Source: Pelagibacteraceae bacterium AG-410-N23
GTDB lineage: Bacteria; Pseudomonadota; Alphaproteobacteria; Pelagibacterales; Pelagibacteraceae
DNA: 39,413 nucleotides
Assembly (NCBI GenBank): GCA_003215055.1
Contig: QCKW01000009.1
Span: 1 to 39,413 of the forward strand
Direction of reading: 5' to 3'
The position numbers were made by a program, and so were the translations under genes. The notes beneath the pieces are model-generated. The model was not told where the DNA came from. It saw only the letters and a list, made by a program, of their open reading frames with translations, and ran no database searches. Positions within the stretch are counted from its first letter, which is position 1, and every line of letters starts with the position of its first letter. Of the stretch, positions 29,924 to 37,922 are shown one piece after another.

Positions 29924-31605
29924 TAAGTTACAGTTTTAACTGTTGTCCGTTTCATTATAAATACTTGCTGAAGCATGGTAAGTATGTTGTTCACTGTCCA
30001 ATAGATAACCAAGCCACTTGGAAAAGGTGCAAGAATTACAGTTAAGAAGAGCGGGAAGAACATGAATATTTTTGCTTGCATCGGATCTGTTGGTGCTGGA
30101 TTCAACTTTTGTTGAATCCACATACTAACTCCCATTGCGATGGGCCAAGCTCCAATAACTAAAAATGAAGGTACATCATATGGGAGTAATCCAAATAAAT
30201 TAAATAAAGAGGTTGGATCTTTGGCACTCAAGTCTTCTATCCAACCATAGAAAGGCATATGTCGCATCTCTATAGTTACGAATAAAACTTTATACAAAGC
30301 AAAAAATACTGGAATCTGTACTAGTATTGGTAGACATCCAGACATAGGATTTACTTTTTCTTTTTTATAAAGTGCCATCATTTCTTGTTGTAGTTTCATT
30401 TTATCATTTTTGTGAAGCTCTTTTAGTCTCACCATTTCAGGCTGAAGTGCTTTCATTTTTGCCATACTTCTGAATGAAAAATTAGCTAGTGGAAAAAAAG
30501 CTAATCGAATACAAATCGTAATAGCTATAATTGCTAAACCATAATTTCCAAGAAGTTTAAAGAAATAATCAATACCGAAGAAAAGAGGCTTTGTAATGAA
30601 ATATAAAAAACCAAAATCTATTACAAGGTCAAAATTATCAATATTTAAAGATTGCGCATAACCATCGATCACATCTACTCTTTTTGCAGCTACAATTATT
30701 TTTACCTCCTCTTCAAGAGAACTATTTTCGTTTAACGTAAGTGGTTCGGTTGCTATAAAATTTGCTCTAAATTTTTTTTTATAATCAAATGTAGTTTTAA
30801 ATTCCTTGTTACTTGGAGGAATTAATGAGGTTATCCAGTATTTATCTCCAATACCCAACCATCCTTTTTGAGCTACTCTCGAAAACTTTTTTTCTTGTAT
30901 ATCATCATAATCTTCTTCTATTAATTCATCATCCAAATGGGAAACAAACCCTTCATGATTTATATAAAAATCTGTCAGATCTTGAGGAATTTTATTTCTG
31001 ATTATTTGACCATATGAGTAAAAATCGTATTTTTTATTAGTTCCATTAATTACTTTTTGTTTTATTGTGAATAAAAATTTTTCATCTAAAAATATTTCTT
31101 TCTCATATGTAATTCCTTGATTATTAGTCCAAGATAATTTTATGGGAGTTTGATCTGTTAATTTATTATTTCCAACTATTGACCAGACTGTATCTGAATT
31201 AGGAATATCAATATTTTTGTCTGAAGTAACAAAACCACTTTCAATTAAATAACCATCTTCAATATTTCTTGGGGCGAGAAGTATAATTTTTTCATTGCTT
31301 TTAAGTTCAGTATTATAATTTTTAAAAGTTAAATCATCTATTGAAGCTCCCTTTAATGATATTGATCCAATAATATTATTATTTTCAAATTCAATTCTTT
31401 CATTTTGACTTAAAGCTTCTTCTCTTGATATATTTTTGATAGTTTCTTTTTGATCTAAACTTGGTGTATCAGAATTCTGTTCAATCTTTTTTTTTTCAGC
31501 TAAGTTTTGATTTACTGTTGGTTTTTCGGGTATAAAAAATAACGAATACAATACTATTACTGCAGAAGATAAGGCTATAGCTGCGATGACATTTTTAGAA
31601 TCCAT
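29923..31605 (-). CDS. yidC: Membrane protein insertase YidC
   Basis: The 560-residue insertase has an N-terminal membrane anchor (about residues 6-24), a periplasmic beta-sandwich domain (about 60-335) and a C-terminal insertase domain with five hydrophobic segments from about 340 on. The conserved IAITICIRLAFFPLANFSFRSMAKM stretch (containing the functional Arg), NPMSGCLPILVQIPVFFALYKVL and SGLVIYWTVNNIL are diagnostic. It inserts inner-membrane proteins alone or with Sec. It lies between yidD and argB with one-base start/stop overlaps on both sides. Confidence 0.97.
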   Translation of the reverse strand: MDSKNVIAAIALSSAVIVLYSLFFIPEKPTVNQNLAEKKKIEQNSDTPSLDQKETIKNISREEALSQNERIEFENNNIIGSISLKGASIDDLTFKNYNTELKSNEKIILLAPRNIEDGYLIESGFVTSDKNIDIPNSDTVWSIVGNNKLTDQTPIKLSWTNNQGITYEKEIFLDEKFLFTIKQKVINGTNKKYDFYSYGQIIRNKIPQDLTDFYINHEGFVSHLDDELIEEDYDDIQEKKFSRVAQKGWLGIGDKYWITSLIPPSNKEFKTTFDYKKKFRANFIATEPLTLNENSSLEEEVKIIVAAKRVDVIDGYAQSLNIDNFDLVIDFGFLYFITKPLFFGIDYFFKLLGNYGLAIIAITICIRLAFFPLANFSFRSMAKMKALQPEMVRLKELHKNDKMKLQQEMMALYKKEKVNPMSGCLPILVQIPVFFALYKVLFVTIEMRHMPFYGWIEDLSAKDPTSLFNLFGLLPYDVPSFLVIGAWPIAMGVSMWIQQKLNPAPTDPMQAKIFMFFPLFLTVILAPFPSGLVIYWTVNNILTMLQQVFIMKRTTVKTVT

Positions 31606-31856
31606 TATTTTTTTTCCTTCATATCTTTAATAACAGGATCAAAACCATCACCACCGCCTAAAAATTTTATTGGATGACATGAAAAAATTCTTTTTAAACT
31701 TAATATTAAACCTTTTAAAAATCCAAAAGTTTTGAGTGCTTCGATAGAATAGTCTGAACAAGTTGGAAAATACCGACATGAGTTTCCAAATAATGGACTG
31801 ATTAAAAATTTATATCCTTTAATCAATTTTATTAAAAAATAAGTTAAAATATTCAT
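31605..31856 (-). CDS. yidD: Membrane protein insertion efficiency factor YidD
   Basis: The 83-residue protein carries the YidD signature: an amphipathic N-terminal helix ([15 protein letters not shown]), [15 protein letters not shown] with its conserved cysteines, and [15 protein letters not shown]. It is a small membrane-associated helper of YidC. The gene stands in the classical rpmH-rnpA-yidD-yidC order. Its start overlaps the rnpA stop and its stop overlaps the yidC start, each by one base. Confidence 0.96.
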   Translation of the reverse strand: MNILTYFLIKLIKGYKFLISPLFGNSCRYFPTCSDYSIEALKTFGFLKGLILSLKRIFSCHPIKFLGGGDGFDPVIKDMKEKK

Positions 31857-32197
31857 TATTTAATTTTTCTAAAATCTTGAATTAAAGTTTCTTTTATATT
31901 TTTAAATTCACTGTTTAACATAGTTGGCTTAGAAATAACAAGGTATGAATATTTTAATTTTATTAACATTTCTTTTACAGCAGAATTAACTATGTTTTTC
32001 AACCTGCGTTTTATTTTATTTCTCTTAACAGCATTTCCAATTTTTTTTTTGACAACAAAACTGATATTTAATTTTTTACTGTTTTTACCTTCTAAATTAC
32101 CAAAAAAAATAGTTACATATTGATTTGAAACTTTTTTTTGTTCTAGTAAAGATTTAAATTCTTTGTTCTTGGAAAGAGCAAGTATTTTGCTTCTCAT
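31856..32197 (-). CDS. rnpA: Ribonuclease P protein component
   Basis: The 113-residue basic protein is the RNase P protein subunit, which helps the RNA subunit trim tRNA 5' leaders. The family RNR motif is visible as [15 protein letters not shown], preceded by the beta strands [12 protein letters not shown]. The length is normal (about 115). It starts four bases after the rpmH stop. Its RNA partner (rnpB) is not in the window. Confidence 0.94.
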   Translation of the reverse strand: MRSKILALSKNKEFKSLLEQKKVSNQYVTIFFGNLEGKNSKKLNISFVVKKKIGNAVKRNKIKRRLKNIVNSAVKEMLIKLKYSYLVISKPTMLNSEFKNIKETLIQDFRKIK

Positions 32198-32201
32198 TAA
32201 T

Positions 32202-32342
32202 TTAACCAGATACTGTTAATTTTTTTCTTCCTCTCGCTCGTCTTCTTGCTAAAAGTTTTTTTCCACCCTTACTCTTCATTTTCGATCTAAATCCATGTTT
32301 TCTTGCTCTTTTGATTTTAGATGGCTGGTATGTTCTCTTCAT
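32202..32342 (-). CDS. rpmH: 50S ribosomal protein L34
   Basis: A 46-residue ORF, starting at ATG (complement of 32340-32342) and ending with TAA (complement of 32202-32204), reads [18 protein letters not shown] and continues with [19 protein letters not shown]. This is unmistakable bL34, with two extra residues at the C-terminus relative to the common 44. It heads the run rpmH-rnpA-yidD-yidC and is preceded by a good promoter match. Confidence 0.97.
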   Translation of the reverse strand: MKRTYQPSKIKRARKHGFRSKMKSKGGKKLLARRRARGRKKLTVSG

Positions 32343-32376
32343 AAATAGATGTTTAATTTAAATAAAATTTCGCCTC

Positions 32377-32405
32377 TTTATAGTAATTAAATATATAAAT
32401 AGCAA
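32377..32405 (-). promoter_or_regulatory. Candidate sigma-70 promoter of the rpmH operon
   Basis: On the minus strand TTGCTA (complement of 32400-32405) and TATAAA (complement of 32377-32382) are exactly 17 bases apart. Transcription would start near 32370, giving a leader of about 28 bases before the rpmH ATG. The element lies in the 93-base gap between rpmH and the divergent VTT-domain gene. It is the best promoter match seen in the window but is unverified. Confidence 0.55.
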
Positions 32406-32435
32406 ATATAAGATTTTATCATTACGATATCTTTT

Positions 32436-33158
32436 ATGGAAAAAAGTAACAAAATTAAATTATTAGTAGGCATTTTGTATCTTATATTTATTGGATTTTT
32501 TTTATACTTTCTTTTTTCAAAATTTTCTATCCAAGAGTTAACTAGTTATGAGTTTATAAAATCTAATGCAGATTTTTTCTCAAAACTTAAAAATTCTAAT
32601 TCACTAATGTTGCCATTGCTGTTTCTTTTATTTACTATTTTTTGGGTTTTCCCATTATTGGGTTTTGGCTCACCAATTGCTTTATTAGGAGGTTTTATCT
32701 TAGGCAAATGGTTGGGATTGATTATAGTAGTTTTGGGATTAAGCATAGGAGCCACATTGTTATATCTTTTTGGAAATTATTTTTTAAAAGATTTAGTAAG
32801 AAAGAAATTTTTGAGTCGTTTTAAAAACTTAGAAGAAAAATTTAAGAAATCAGAGTTTAATTATTTATTATTATATAGATTTATTGGAGGAGTTCCTTGG
32901 CAACTCAGTTGTGTTCTACCAGCAATTTTTAATGTGAAAAAAAGTAATTTCTTCTTTGCTACCTTAATAGGAATTATACCTCAAATTTTTTTATTAGCAT
33001 CAATTGGAAGTGGATTAGAGAAAATTATTGATGATAATTTAGAAGTACCAACTATAAAAGATATAATTTACTCATCTGAAATTTACATACCATTGGGTAT
33101 TTTTGCATGTTTAGTAATTATAACACTTTTTTTGAGGAAAAAATTTTATTCAAAATAA
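32436..33158 (+). CDS. VTT-domain (TVP38/TMEM64, DedA-like) membrane protein
   Basis: The 240-residue integral membrane protein has an N-terminal helix (about residues 8-28), then the VTT/SNARE-associated core: LLGFGSPIALLGGFILGKWLG, GATLLYLFGNYFLKD, and the RFIGGVPWQLSCVLPAIFNV block, followed by two more helices and a basic tail. Proteins of this superfamily are lipid scramblases or carriers, and bacterial DedA relatives help flip lipid carriers and keep proton-motive force. The specific substrate is unknown. It is divergent from rpmH and is followed by an intergenic region with a structured RNA candidate. Confidence 0.85.
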   Translation: MEKSNKIKLLVGILYLIFIGFFLYFLFSKFSIQELTSYEFIKSNADFFSKLKNSNSLMLPLLFLLFTIFWVFPLLGFGSPIALLGGFILGKWLGLIIVVLGLSIGATLLYLFGNYFLKDLVRKKFLSRFKNLEEKFKKSEFNYLLLYRFIGGVPWQLSCVLPAIFNVKKSNFFFATLIGIIPQIFLLASIGSGLEKIIDDNLEVPTIKDIIYSSEIYIPLGIFACLVIITLFLRKKFYSK

Positions 33159-33164
33159 ATGTGG

Positions 33165-33237
33165 TGCTCCCATCCTGTACTGACCAGGAAATTAGTCATT
33201 ACCAATGACTTGTTTTACCATTAAAACTATAGGAGCA
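33165..33237 (+). ncRNA. Candidate structured RNA, four-stem cloverleaf
   Basis: By hand, this 73-base intergenic stretch folds into a closed four-way junction. P1 is TGCTCC (33165-33170) with GGAGCA (33232-33237). P2 is TCCTG (33173-33177) with CAGGA (33185-33189). P3 is AGTCATT (33194-33200) with AATGACT (33204-33210). P4 is GTTTTA (33212-33217) with TAAAAC (33222-33227). All pairs are Watson-Crick. It lacks the conserved D- and T-loop bases of tRNA and matches no riboswitch I recognise. It starts six bases after the VTT gene stop, so it could be a 3' UTR element, a small RNA, or a leader for the small genes downstream. No energy calculation or covariation test was possible. Confidence 0.45.
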
Positions 33238-33313
33238 ATTCAACTAAAAAGCTATTTTGCTAATTATTGCCATATTATTTTATTAGTTTATAAATAATTT
33301 AAAAGAGTAATTC

Positions 33314-33397
33314 ATGAAAATTTATACAAAAGAAACTTTAAAAAAAAATAATAAATTAATTTGGAAGGTGCCCTTTGAGCTCAAGGGTAAAATATAG
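33314..33397 (+). CDS. Possible 27-residue small protein or leader peptide
   Basis: ATG at 33314 opens a 27-codon frame ending with TAG at 33395-33397, six bases before the next gene. The peptide is basic (KIYTKETLKK...LIWKVPFELKGKI). The 3' end contains a hairpin, CCCTT/AAGGG around TGAGCTC (33371-33387). GAG at 33305-33307, seven bases upstream of the ATG, is only a weak ribosome-binding match. It may be a genuine small protein or chance; no family is recognised. Confidence 0.3.
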   Translation: MKIYTKETLKKNNKLIWKVPFELKGKI

Positions 33398-33403
33398 AAA
33401 GTT

Positions 33404-33604
33404 ATGGGCATTCACTATGATTATAAAAGCACTAGGTCAGCTAAGCTGATGGAAAAGCAAGCTAAAAGAGAGAAAAAACTTTTAGAAAGAAAAGCTAAAA
33501 GAGAAGCCAAAGAGGGTCCAAAAAAAGATGCAAATAGTACAAATACTTTAGATCCAAATAAACCTTTAGATTTAGATTTTCTTACAAATCCAGAAAAAAA
33601 ATAG
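33404..33604 (+). CDS. Small highly charged protein, unknown function
   Basis: The 66-residue protein starts MGIHYDYKSTRSAKLM and continues as a highly charged Lys/Arg/Glu/Ala helix (about residues 12-42) with a Pro/Asn/Asp-rich C-terminus ending DLDFLTNPEKK. There is no signal peptide, membrane helix or catalytic motif. The long basic helix suggests nucleic-acid or ribosome binding, which is inference. It is followed four bases later by another small basic ORF and then dcd, on the same strand. Confidence 0.6.
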   Translation: MGIHYDYKSTRSAKLMEKQAKREKKLLERKAKREAKEGPKKDANSTNTLDPNKPLDLDFLTNPEKK

Positions 33605-33608
33605 AATT

Positions 33609-33725
33609 ATGATTGATAAGATCAAAGCTAGAAAGGCTAGAGAATCTTTAGCATTACGATCGAATTTGAAAAAAAGAAAATTATTCCTAAAAAAAATAAA
33701 AAAAAAAAATGATACTAAACGATAA
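33609..33725 (+). CDS. Very small basic protein overlapping the dcd start
   Basis: A 38-residue ORF (ATG at 33609, TAA at 33723-33725) reads MIDKIKARKARESLALRSNLKKRK and then a lysine-rich tail. The REsLxxRxNLKKRK pattern resembles tiny alphaproteobacterial proteins with an ALRxNLxRRK motif, as I recall them. It overlaps the dcd start by 17 bases in a different frame, and a 12-base A run lies in the overlap zone. The position, motif and overlap make it likely to be real, but no function is known to me. Confidence 0.5.
   Translation: MIDKIKARKARESLALRSNLKKRKLFLKKIKKKNDTKR
33698..33709 (+). repeat. A12 homopolymer ending in the dcd start codon
   Basis: Twelve consecutive A at 33698-33709; the last is the first base of the dcd ATG. 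The tract also encodes the lysines near the end of the 38-residue ORF. Loss of one A would fuse that ORF in frame with dcd. No Shine-Dalgarno sequence is visible for dcd, so the A-rich leader may itself assist initiation. Confidence 0.8.
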
Positions 33726-34260
33726 GCAAATTAAAAAACTAGCTCAAGAGGAGGAAATGATCAGCCCATTTGTAGGTGAAAGTATATCTATGGGTATTAG
33801 TCATGGACTTAATTCTTTTGGTTATGATTTAAGATGTGGTTCTGAATTCAAAATATTTACTAATATTAAAGGAGCTACAGCAGATCCAAAAAATTTTAGC
33901 GAAGATAATTTTATTACAGTAAAAAATGAAGAATCAATTTTAATTCCACCTAATTCTTTCGCTCTTGCCTCAAGTCTGGAATATTTTAAGATGCCAAGAA
34001 ATGTTACAGGGTTAGTGACTGCAAAATCAACTTATGCAAGATGTGGTCTAGGAGTTCCACCAACAGTTCTTGAAGGAGGATGGCATGGTGTTTTAGTTTT
34101 GGAATTTTCCAACCATACAAGCAATTCAATAAGATTGTATGCAAATAGTGGTGCAGCTCAGATATTATTTTTTCAAGGAGAGCAACCTGATATTTCTTAT
34201 GCAGATAGAGATGGAAAATATCAAGGCCAAACAGGAATTACTTTAGCAAAACCAAAATAA
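33709..34260 (+). CDS. dcd: dCTP deaminase
   Basis: The 183-residue trimeric enzyme deaminates dCTP to dUTP for thymidylate synthesis and belongs to the dUTPase fold. Visible are SFGYDLRCG near the N-terminus, FALASSLEYFKMP, the active-site KSTYARCG (Ser and Arg), and VLEFSN with the catalytic-type Glu. QGQTGITLAKP is a typical C-terminus. The segment GVPPTVLEGGW is a little longer than in E. coli Dcd. murA follows after three bases. Confidence 0.9.
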   Translation: MILNDKQIKKLAQEEEMISPFVGESISMGISHGLNSFGYDLRCGSEFKIFTNIKGATADPKNFSEDNFITVKNEESILIPPNSFALASSLEYFKMPRNVTGLVTAKSTYARCGLGVPPTVLEGGWHGVLVLEFSNHTSNSIRLYANSGAAQILFFQGEQPDISYADRDGKYQGQTGITLAKPK

Positions 34261-34263
34261 TTT

Positions 34264-35538
34264 ATGGATAAATTTTCTATCACTGGTCCTTGTCGAGTGA
34301 TGAAAGGTGAAGTTTCAATTTCAGGCTCTAAAAATGCTACTTTACCAATACTTGCTGCAACGCTGTTATTTGACAAACCTGTAATTATCAAAAACCTTCC
34401 TAAGGTAAGAGATATTTATACAATGTTAAATTTATTAAAGTCTCTTGGTTCAAATATTGAGTTTTTGGAAAATAGAAAAACAGTAAAAATTACAAAGATT
34501 AAAAAACAAAAACAATTTGGATCATATTCGATTCTAAAAACAATGAGAGCTGGAATACTGATCTTAGGACCGTTAGTTTCAAAGTATCATAAGTCAATTT
34601 GTAGTTTTCCTGGTGGATGTATTTTAAATGGTAATTCTGGTAGGCCAATTAATTTACATTTAGAAGCTTTAAAAAAACTTGGGATGAAATATGAAATAAT
34701 AAAAGGATATATTCATGCGAAATCTAACGGTAAATTAAAAGGTAATAAAATTAAGTTTCCTAAAATAAGTGTTGGGGCAAGTCAGCAGCTAATCATGAGC
34801 GCAGTTTTGGCTAAAGGCAAGACAGTTCTATACAACTTAGCATGTGAACCAGAAATTATAGATTTAACAAAATTTTTGATTTCTGCAGGTGCTAAAATTA
34901 AATGGATTAATAAAAGAACATGTCAAATAATTGGAGTAAATTCTCTTAACGAAACAAAATATTCAGTGATGGGCGATAGAATCGAAACAGGAACTTTTTG
35001 TGTTGCTGCTACTTTAGCAAGAGGAGACTTGTTAATTAAAAATTTTGACCCAAAGTTAATTAAAACTGAATTAAATATATTAAAAAAAGTTGGTGCAAAA
35101 ATTAAATTATTTAAAAATAGTGTTCATATTAAAGGACCAGAAAAAATCAAAAGTATAAAAAATATTACTACCAAGGAATATGATGGATTTCCTACGGATC
35201 TTGCCCCTCAATTTATGGTCCTTCTGTGTAAGGCTAATGGGACAAGTTCAATAACAGAAAATATATTTCAGGGAAGGTTTTTACATGCAATGGAACTTCA
35301 GAGACTTGGAGCTAAAATAAGTATAAAAAATAGAACTGCTAAAATAGAAGGTAATACAAACTTTATAGCAGCAGAAGTAATGTCGAGCGATCTGAGAGCA
35401 TCAGCTGCCTTAGTGCTTGCTGGTATAGTTTCAAAAGGTAATACAATAGTAACGAGAGTATATCATTGTGATCGAGGTTATGAAAATTTTGAAAATAAAT
35501 TAAAGAAAATTGGTGTAAAGATTAAAAGATTAAAATAA
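34264..35538 (+). CDS. murA: UDP-N-acetylglucosamine 1-carboxyvinyltransferase
   Basis: The 424-residue EPSP-synthase-fold enzyme adds enolpyruvate from PEP to UDP-GlcNAc, the committed step of peptidoglycan synthesis. GSKNATLPILAATLL (Lys and Asn of the active site), FPGGCILNGNSGRPINLH with the catalytic Cys, GASQQLIMSAVLA, GDRIETGTF and the C-terminal DLRASAALVLAG are all present. The retained Cys predicts a fosfomycin-type active site. The last base of the stop codon is the A of the next ATG (TAATG). Confidence 0.96.
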   Translation: MDKFSITGPCRVMKGEVSISGSKNATLPILAATLLFDKPVIIKNLPKVRDIYTMLNLLKSLGSNIEFLENRKTVKITKIKKQKQFGSYSILKTMRAGILILGPLVSKYHKSICSFPGGCILNGNSGRPINLHLEALKKLGMKYEIIKGYIHAKSNGKLKGNKIKFPKISVGASQQLIMSAVLAKGKTVLYNLACEPEIIDLTKFLISAGAKIKWINKRTCQIIGVNSLNETKYSVMGDRIETGTFCVAATLARGDLLIKNFDPKLIKTELNILKKVGAKIKLFKNSVHIKGPEKIKSIKNITTKEYDGFPTDLAPQFMVLLCKANGTSSITENIFQGRFLHAMELQRLGAKISIKNRTAKIEGNTNFIAAEVMSSDLRASAALVLAGIVSKGNTIVTRVYHCDRGYENFENKLKKIGVKIKRLK

Positions 35539-35927
35539 TGAAATATTTAGCTAAGATAATAGCAAATGATCAAGAAGGATTACAGATGATTTCAGCTTGT
35601 AGTTCAGCAGCTAAAGTCAAAATTTCAGATATTAAGTACTTAGCATCTAATAAAGTATTTTTATTGTCACTCGAGAGAATTAAAGTTGAAAATGAAAATG
35701 ACGATAAAAAGGTTTATAGTATATTGAGATTTGATTTTGTTGATAAAGTAAGATCAAGGAACATTGATCAATCAAACCAAGAAGAAGTTTTAGAGTTAGT
35801 AGGTATAGATTATTTGAAAAATAATGATGTTTATGAAATAAATCTTATTTTTAATAATAATGCATATATTGCTTTAAATACTGAAACCATTGAAGCAAGA
35901 TTAGAGGATCAAAGTGAAATTAAATAG
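35538..35927 (+). CDS. DUF2948 family protein
   Basis: The 129-residue protein resembles DUF2948, a small alphaproteobacterial family usually found between murA and hisD, the same position as here. It begins KYLAKIIANDQEGLQMISACSSAAKVKISDIKYL and has a central FDFVDKVRSRNID strand. No signal peptide, membrane helix or catalytic motif is seen. The function is unknown. The start overlaps murA by one base and hisD begins two bases after its stop, so it is cotranscribed with both. Confidence 0.8.
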   Translation: MKYLAKIIANDQEGLQMISACSSAAKVKISDIKYLASNKVFLLSLERIKVENENDDKKVYSILRFDFVDKVRSRNIDQSNQEEVLELVGIDYLKNNDVYEINLIFNNNAYIALNTETIEARLEDQSEIK

Positions 35928-35929
35928 TT

Positions 35930-37216
35930 ATGAAGATATTAAATAGTAACAGCAAAAATTTTGATAAATCGCTGAATAATTTGCTTTATAAAAGAAAAAA
36001 GAAACTTAAATCAAGTTTTGTCTCAGTAACAAAAATAATTAACGATGTTAAAAAAAATGGGGATAAAGCTTTATTAAAGTATGAAAGAAAATTTAATAAA
36101 AATAATATTATAGAGCCATCTGATAAGCAGATAAGTAAGTCAATTAAATCTTTAGATAAAAAAGTAAAAAAGGCAATCGATGATGCTTACAACAGAATTT
36201 ATAAATTTCACTCCTTACAAAAATTTAAAAATATTTCATATACAGATAAATATAAAAATAAAATTGATTACAAGCATTTACCGTTAGAGTCTGTCGCAAT
36301 TTATGTTCCAGGTTCTACTGCATCTTATCCCTCAACAGTTTTGATGAATGCTATTCCAGCTATTGTAGGAAAGGTAAAAAGAATAGTAATGATCAATCCC
36401 GGATATAAAGGAAATCAAAATCCAGCTGTATTGTATGCAGCAAAGAAATGTAAAATTAAAGAAATTTATTCCATTGGTGGAGCTTCCGCGATTGCAGCTG
36501 TGGCTTATGGAACTAAAAAAATTAGGCCCGTAAATAAAGTTATAGGGCCTGGTAATCAATTTGTATCTGCAGCAAAAAAAGAAGTTTCAGGTGATATTGG
36601 TATAGAGGCAATGACTGCTGGCCCGTCTGAAGTTTTAATTGTTGCAGATAAAAGTTCTAACCCTGAGTGGTTAGCAAGTGATTTATTAGGACAAGCAGAG
36701 CATGATCAACTAGCTCAATGTATTTTGATTTCAAAAGATAAAAATATATTAGAAAAGACCAAAAAAGAGGTATTTGAACAACTTAAAAATCTTCCAAGAT
36801 CATCAATTGCAAAAAAAAGTTTAATGATGAATGGAATATTAATTTATACAAATTCAGATAAAAAAATTATAGAAATCACAAATAAAATTGGACCTGAGCA
36901 CCTTGAGTTAAATGTAAAAAATTATAAGTCATTTGTTGCTAAGATTAAAAATGCAGGCTCTGTTTGTTTAGGAAAATATGCAGTAATGGCAATGACAGAC
37001 TATGGTGCTCCTGGGAGCAATCATGTATTACCAACTAATATGACTAGTAAATATTCTAGTGGATTAAATGTTTCTGAGTTTATGAAAAAAATTTCATATA
37101 TAAAACTATCAAAAAAGGGTATTGATAAACTTGGACCATCAGCTATAACTCTGGCAAATTATGAAGGTTTAGTAGGTCATGCTCAATCTGTAATTAAAAG
37201 AATAGGGAGAAAATAA
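35930..37216 (+). CDS. hisD: Histidinol dehydrogenase
   Basis: The 428-residue zinc enzyme performs the last two steps of histidine synthesis, histidinol to histidine, with NAD. The core shows [64 protein letters not shown], the zinc-ligand region [12 protein letters not shown] and IGPEHLEL, and a C-terminal [13 protein letters not shown]. The length is normal. It is followed two bases later by infA; histidine tRNA and hisS lie about 1 kb further on. Confidence 0.97.
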   Translation: MKILNSNSKNFDKSLNNLLYKRKKKLKSSFVSVTKIINDVKKNGDKALLKYERKFNKNNIIEPSDKQISKSIKSLDKKVKKAIDDAYNRIYKFHSLQKFKNISYTDKYKNKIDYKHLPLESVAIYVPGSTASYPSTVLMNAIPAIVGKVKRIVMINPGYKGNQNPAVLYAAKKCKIKEIYSIGGASAIAAVAYGTKKIRPVNKVIGPGNQFVSAAKKEVSGDIGIEAMTAGPSEVLIVADKSSNPEWLASDLLGQAEHDQLAQCILISKDKNILEKTKKEVFEQLKNLPRSSIAKKSLMMNGILIYTNSDKKIIEITNKIGPEHLELNVKNYKSFVAKIKNAGSVCLGKYAVMAMTDYGAPGSNHVLPTNMTSKYSSGLNVSEFMKKISYIKLSKKGIDKLGPSAITLANYEGLVGHAQSVIKRIGRK

Positions 37217-37218
37217 AT

Positions 37219-37434
37219 TTGTCAAAACAAGATTTACTTCAATTTAAGGGCAAGGTAAAAACTTTACTAAAAAATGCTATGTTTGAAGTTGAACTAGAAA
37301 ATGGACATACAGTGACGGCACATACTGCAGGAAAACTTCGTAAAAATAGGATTAGAGTTCTTCAAGGTGACTCCGTTACTGTTGAAATGACCCCATATGA
37401 TTTGACAAAAGGAAGAATTATATTTAGAGGATAA
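37219..37434 (+). CDS. infA: Translation initiation factor IF-1 (TTG start)
   Basis: The 71-residue OB-fold protein is IF-1: [41 protein letters not shown] and [11 protein letters not shown] are diagnostic. The start is TTG at 37219, two bases after the hisD stop. No ATG gives the canonical [11 protein letters not shown]-terminus, so TTG is accepted as the genuine, rare initiator. Weak initiation could limit IF-1 relative to HisD. tRNA-Phe begins six bases after the stop. Confidence 0.95.
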   Translation: MSKQDLLQFKGKVKTLLKNAMFEVELENGHTVTAHTAGKLRKNRIRVLQGDSVTVEMTPYDLTKGRIIFRG

Positions 37435-37440
37435 TTTTAT

Positions 37441-37514
37441 GGGACTGTGGTGTAAGTGGTCTGCACGAACGCCTGAAAAGCGTTAGGTTATAAGTTCGAT
37501 TCTTATCGGTCCCA
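37441..37514 (+). tRNA. tRNA-Phe (anticodon GAA)
   Basis: The acceptor GGGACTG (37441-37447) pairs with CGGTCCC (37507-37513, one G-T pair), the D-stem is GTGT/GCAC, and the anticodon stem is AACGC/GCGTT with loop CTGAAAA, giving GAA at 37475-37477. The T-arm is ATAAG-TTCGATT-CTTAT and the discriminator is A (37514). The following bases are CCT, so the terminal CCA is not encoded and must be added after transcription, unlike tRNA-Ser and tRNA-His here. It may be cotranscribed with infA. Confidence 0.92.
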
Positions 37515-37609
37515 CCTTAAAATCTCTTGATTAAATTATCATCTTGAAATTAATTTAAAACAAATTAACCTTAAATTAATAATAAATAAAAAAAGGATAA
37601 AGAAATAAG

Positions 37610-37822
37610 ATGAGTACATTAAAAGGAACCGTAAAGTGGTTTAATGGTAAGAAGGGCTTTGGTTTTATCGAAAGAGAAGATAAAGAGAAAGATGCTTTCG
37701 TTCATGCATCAGCAGTAAAAGCTGCAGGTATGAGATATTTAAATGAAGGTGATAAATTAGAATTTACATTAGAGGAAGGTCCCAAGGGTCCTTCAGCAGT
37801 AAATTTAAAAAAATTAGACTAA
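37610..37822 (+). CDS. Cold-shock domain protein
   Basis: The 70-residue CspA-type OB-fold protein starts MSTLKGTVKWFNGKKGFGFI, with RNP1 KGFGFI at about residues 15-20 and RNP2 DAFVHAS at about 28-34. It binds single-stranded RNA and DNA and typically acts as an RNA chaperone. AAGGAT (37593-37598) at 12 bases before the ATG is one of the few clear Shine-Dalgarno sequences in the window, consistent with high expression. The 95-base AT-rich region upstream presumably holds its promoter. A stem-loop terminator follows the stop. Confidence 0.95.
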   Translation: MSTLKGTVKWFNGKKGFGFIEREDKEKDAFVHASAVKAAGMRYLNEGDKLEFTLEEGPKGPSAVNLKKLD

Positions 37823-37838
37823 TTTTTCTAAATATTTT

Positions 37839-37878
37839 AAAGGGCGTTTTATCTCTTAAATAGATATACGTCCTTTTC
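37839..37878 (+). terminator. Intrinsic terminator after the cold-shock gene
   Basis: AAAGGGCG (37839-37846) pairs with CGTCCTTT (37869-37876) over eight bases with one G-T pair; an inner TATCT/AGATA pairing extends the hairpin. A short T-rich tract follows. It lies 17 bases after the stop codon at 37820-37822. Confidence 0.65.
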
Positions 37879-37922
37879 ATTTAGGGGTTGCATAATTTTA
37901 ATTTTTGTCTAAAAAACAATTC

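Noticed and set aside
33165-33237. The cloverleaf as a true tRNA
   Set aside because: It has no TTC-type T-loop, no GG in the D-loop, an unpaired TATA between the last arm and the closing stem, and no conserved T at position 8.
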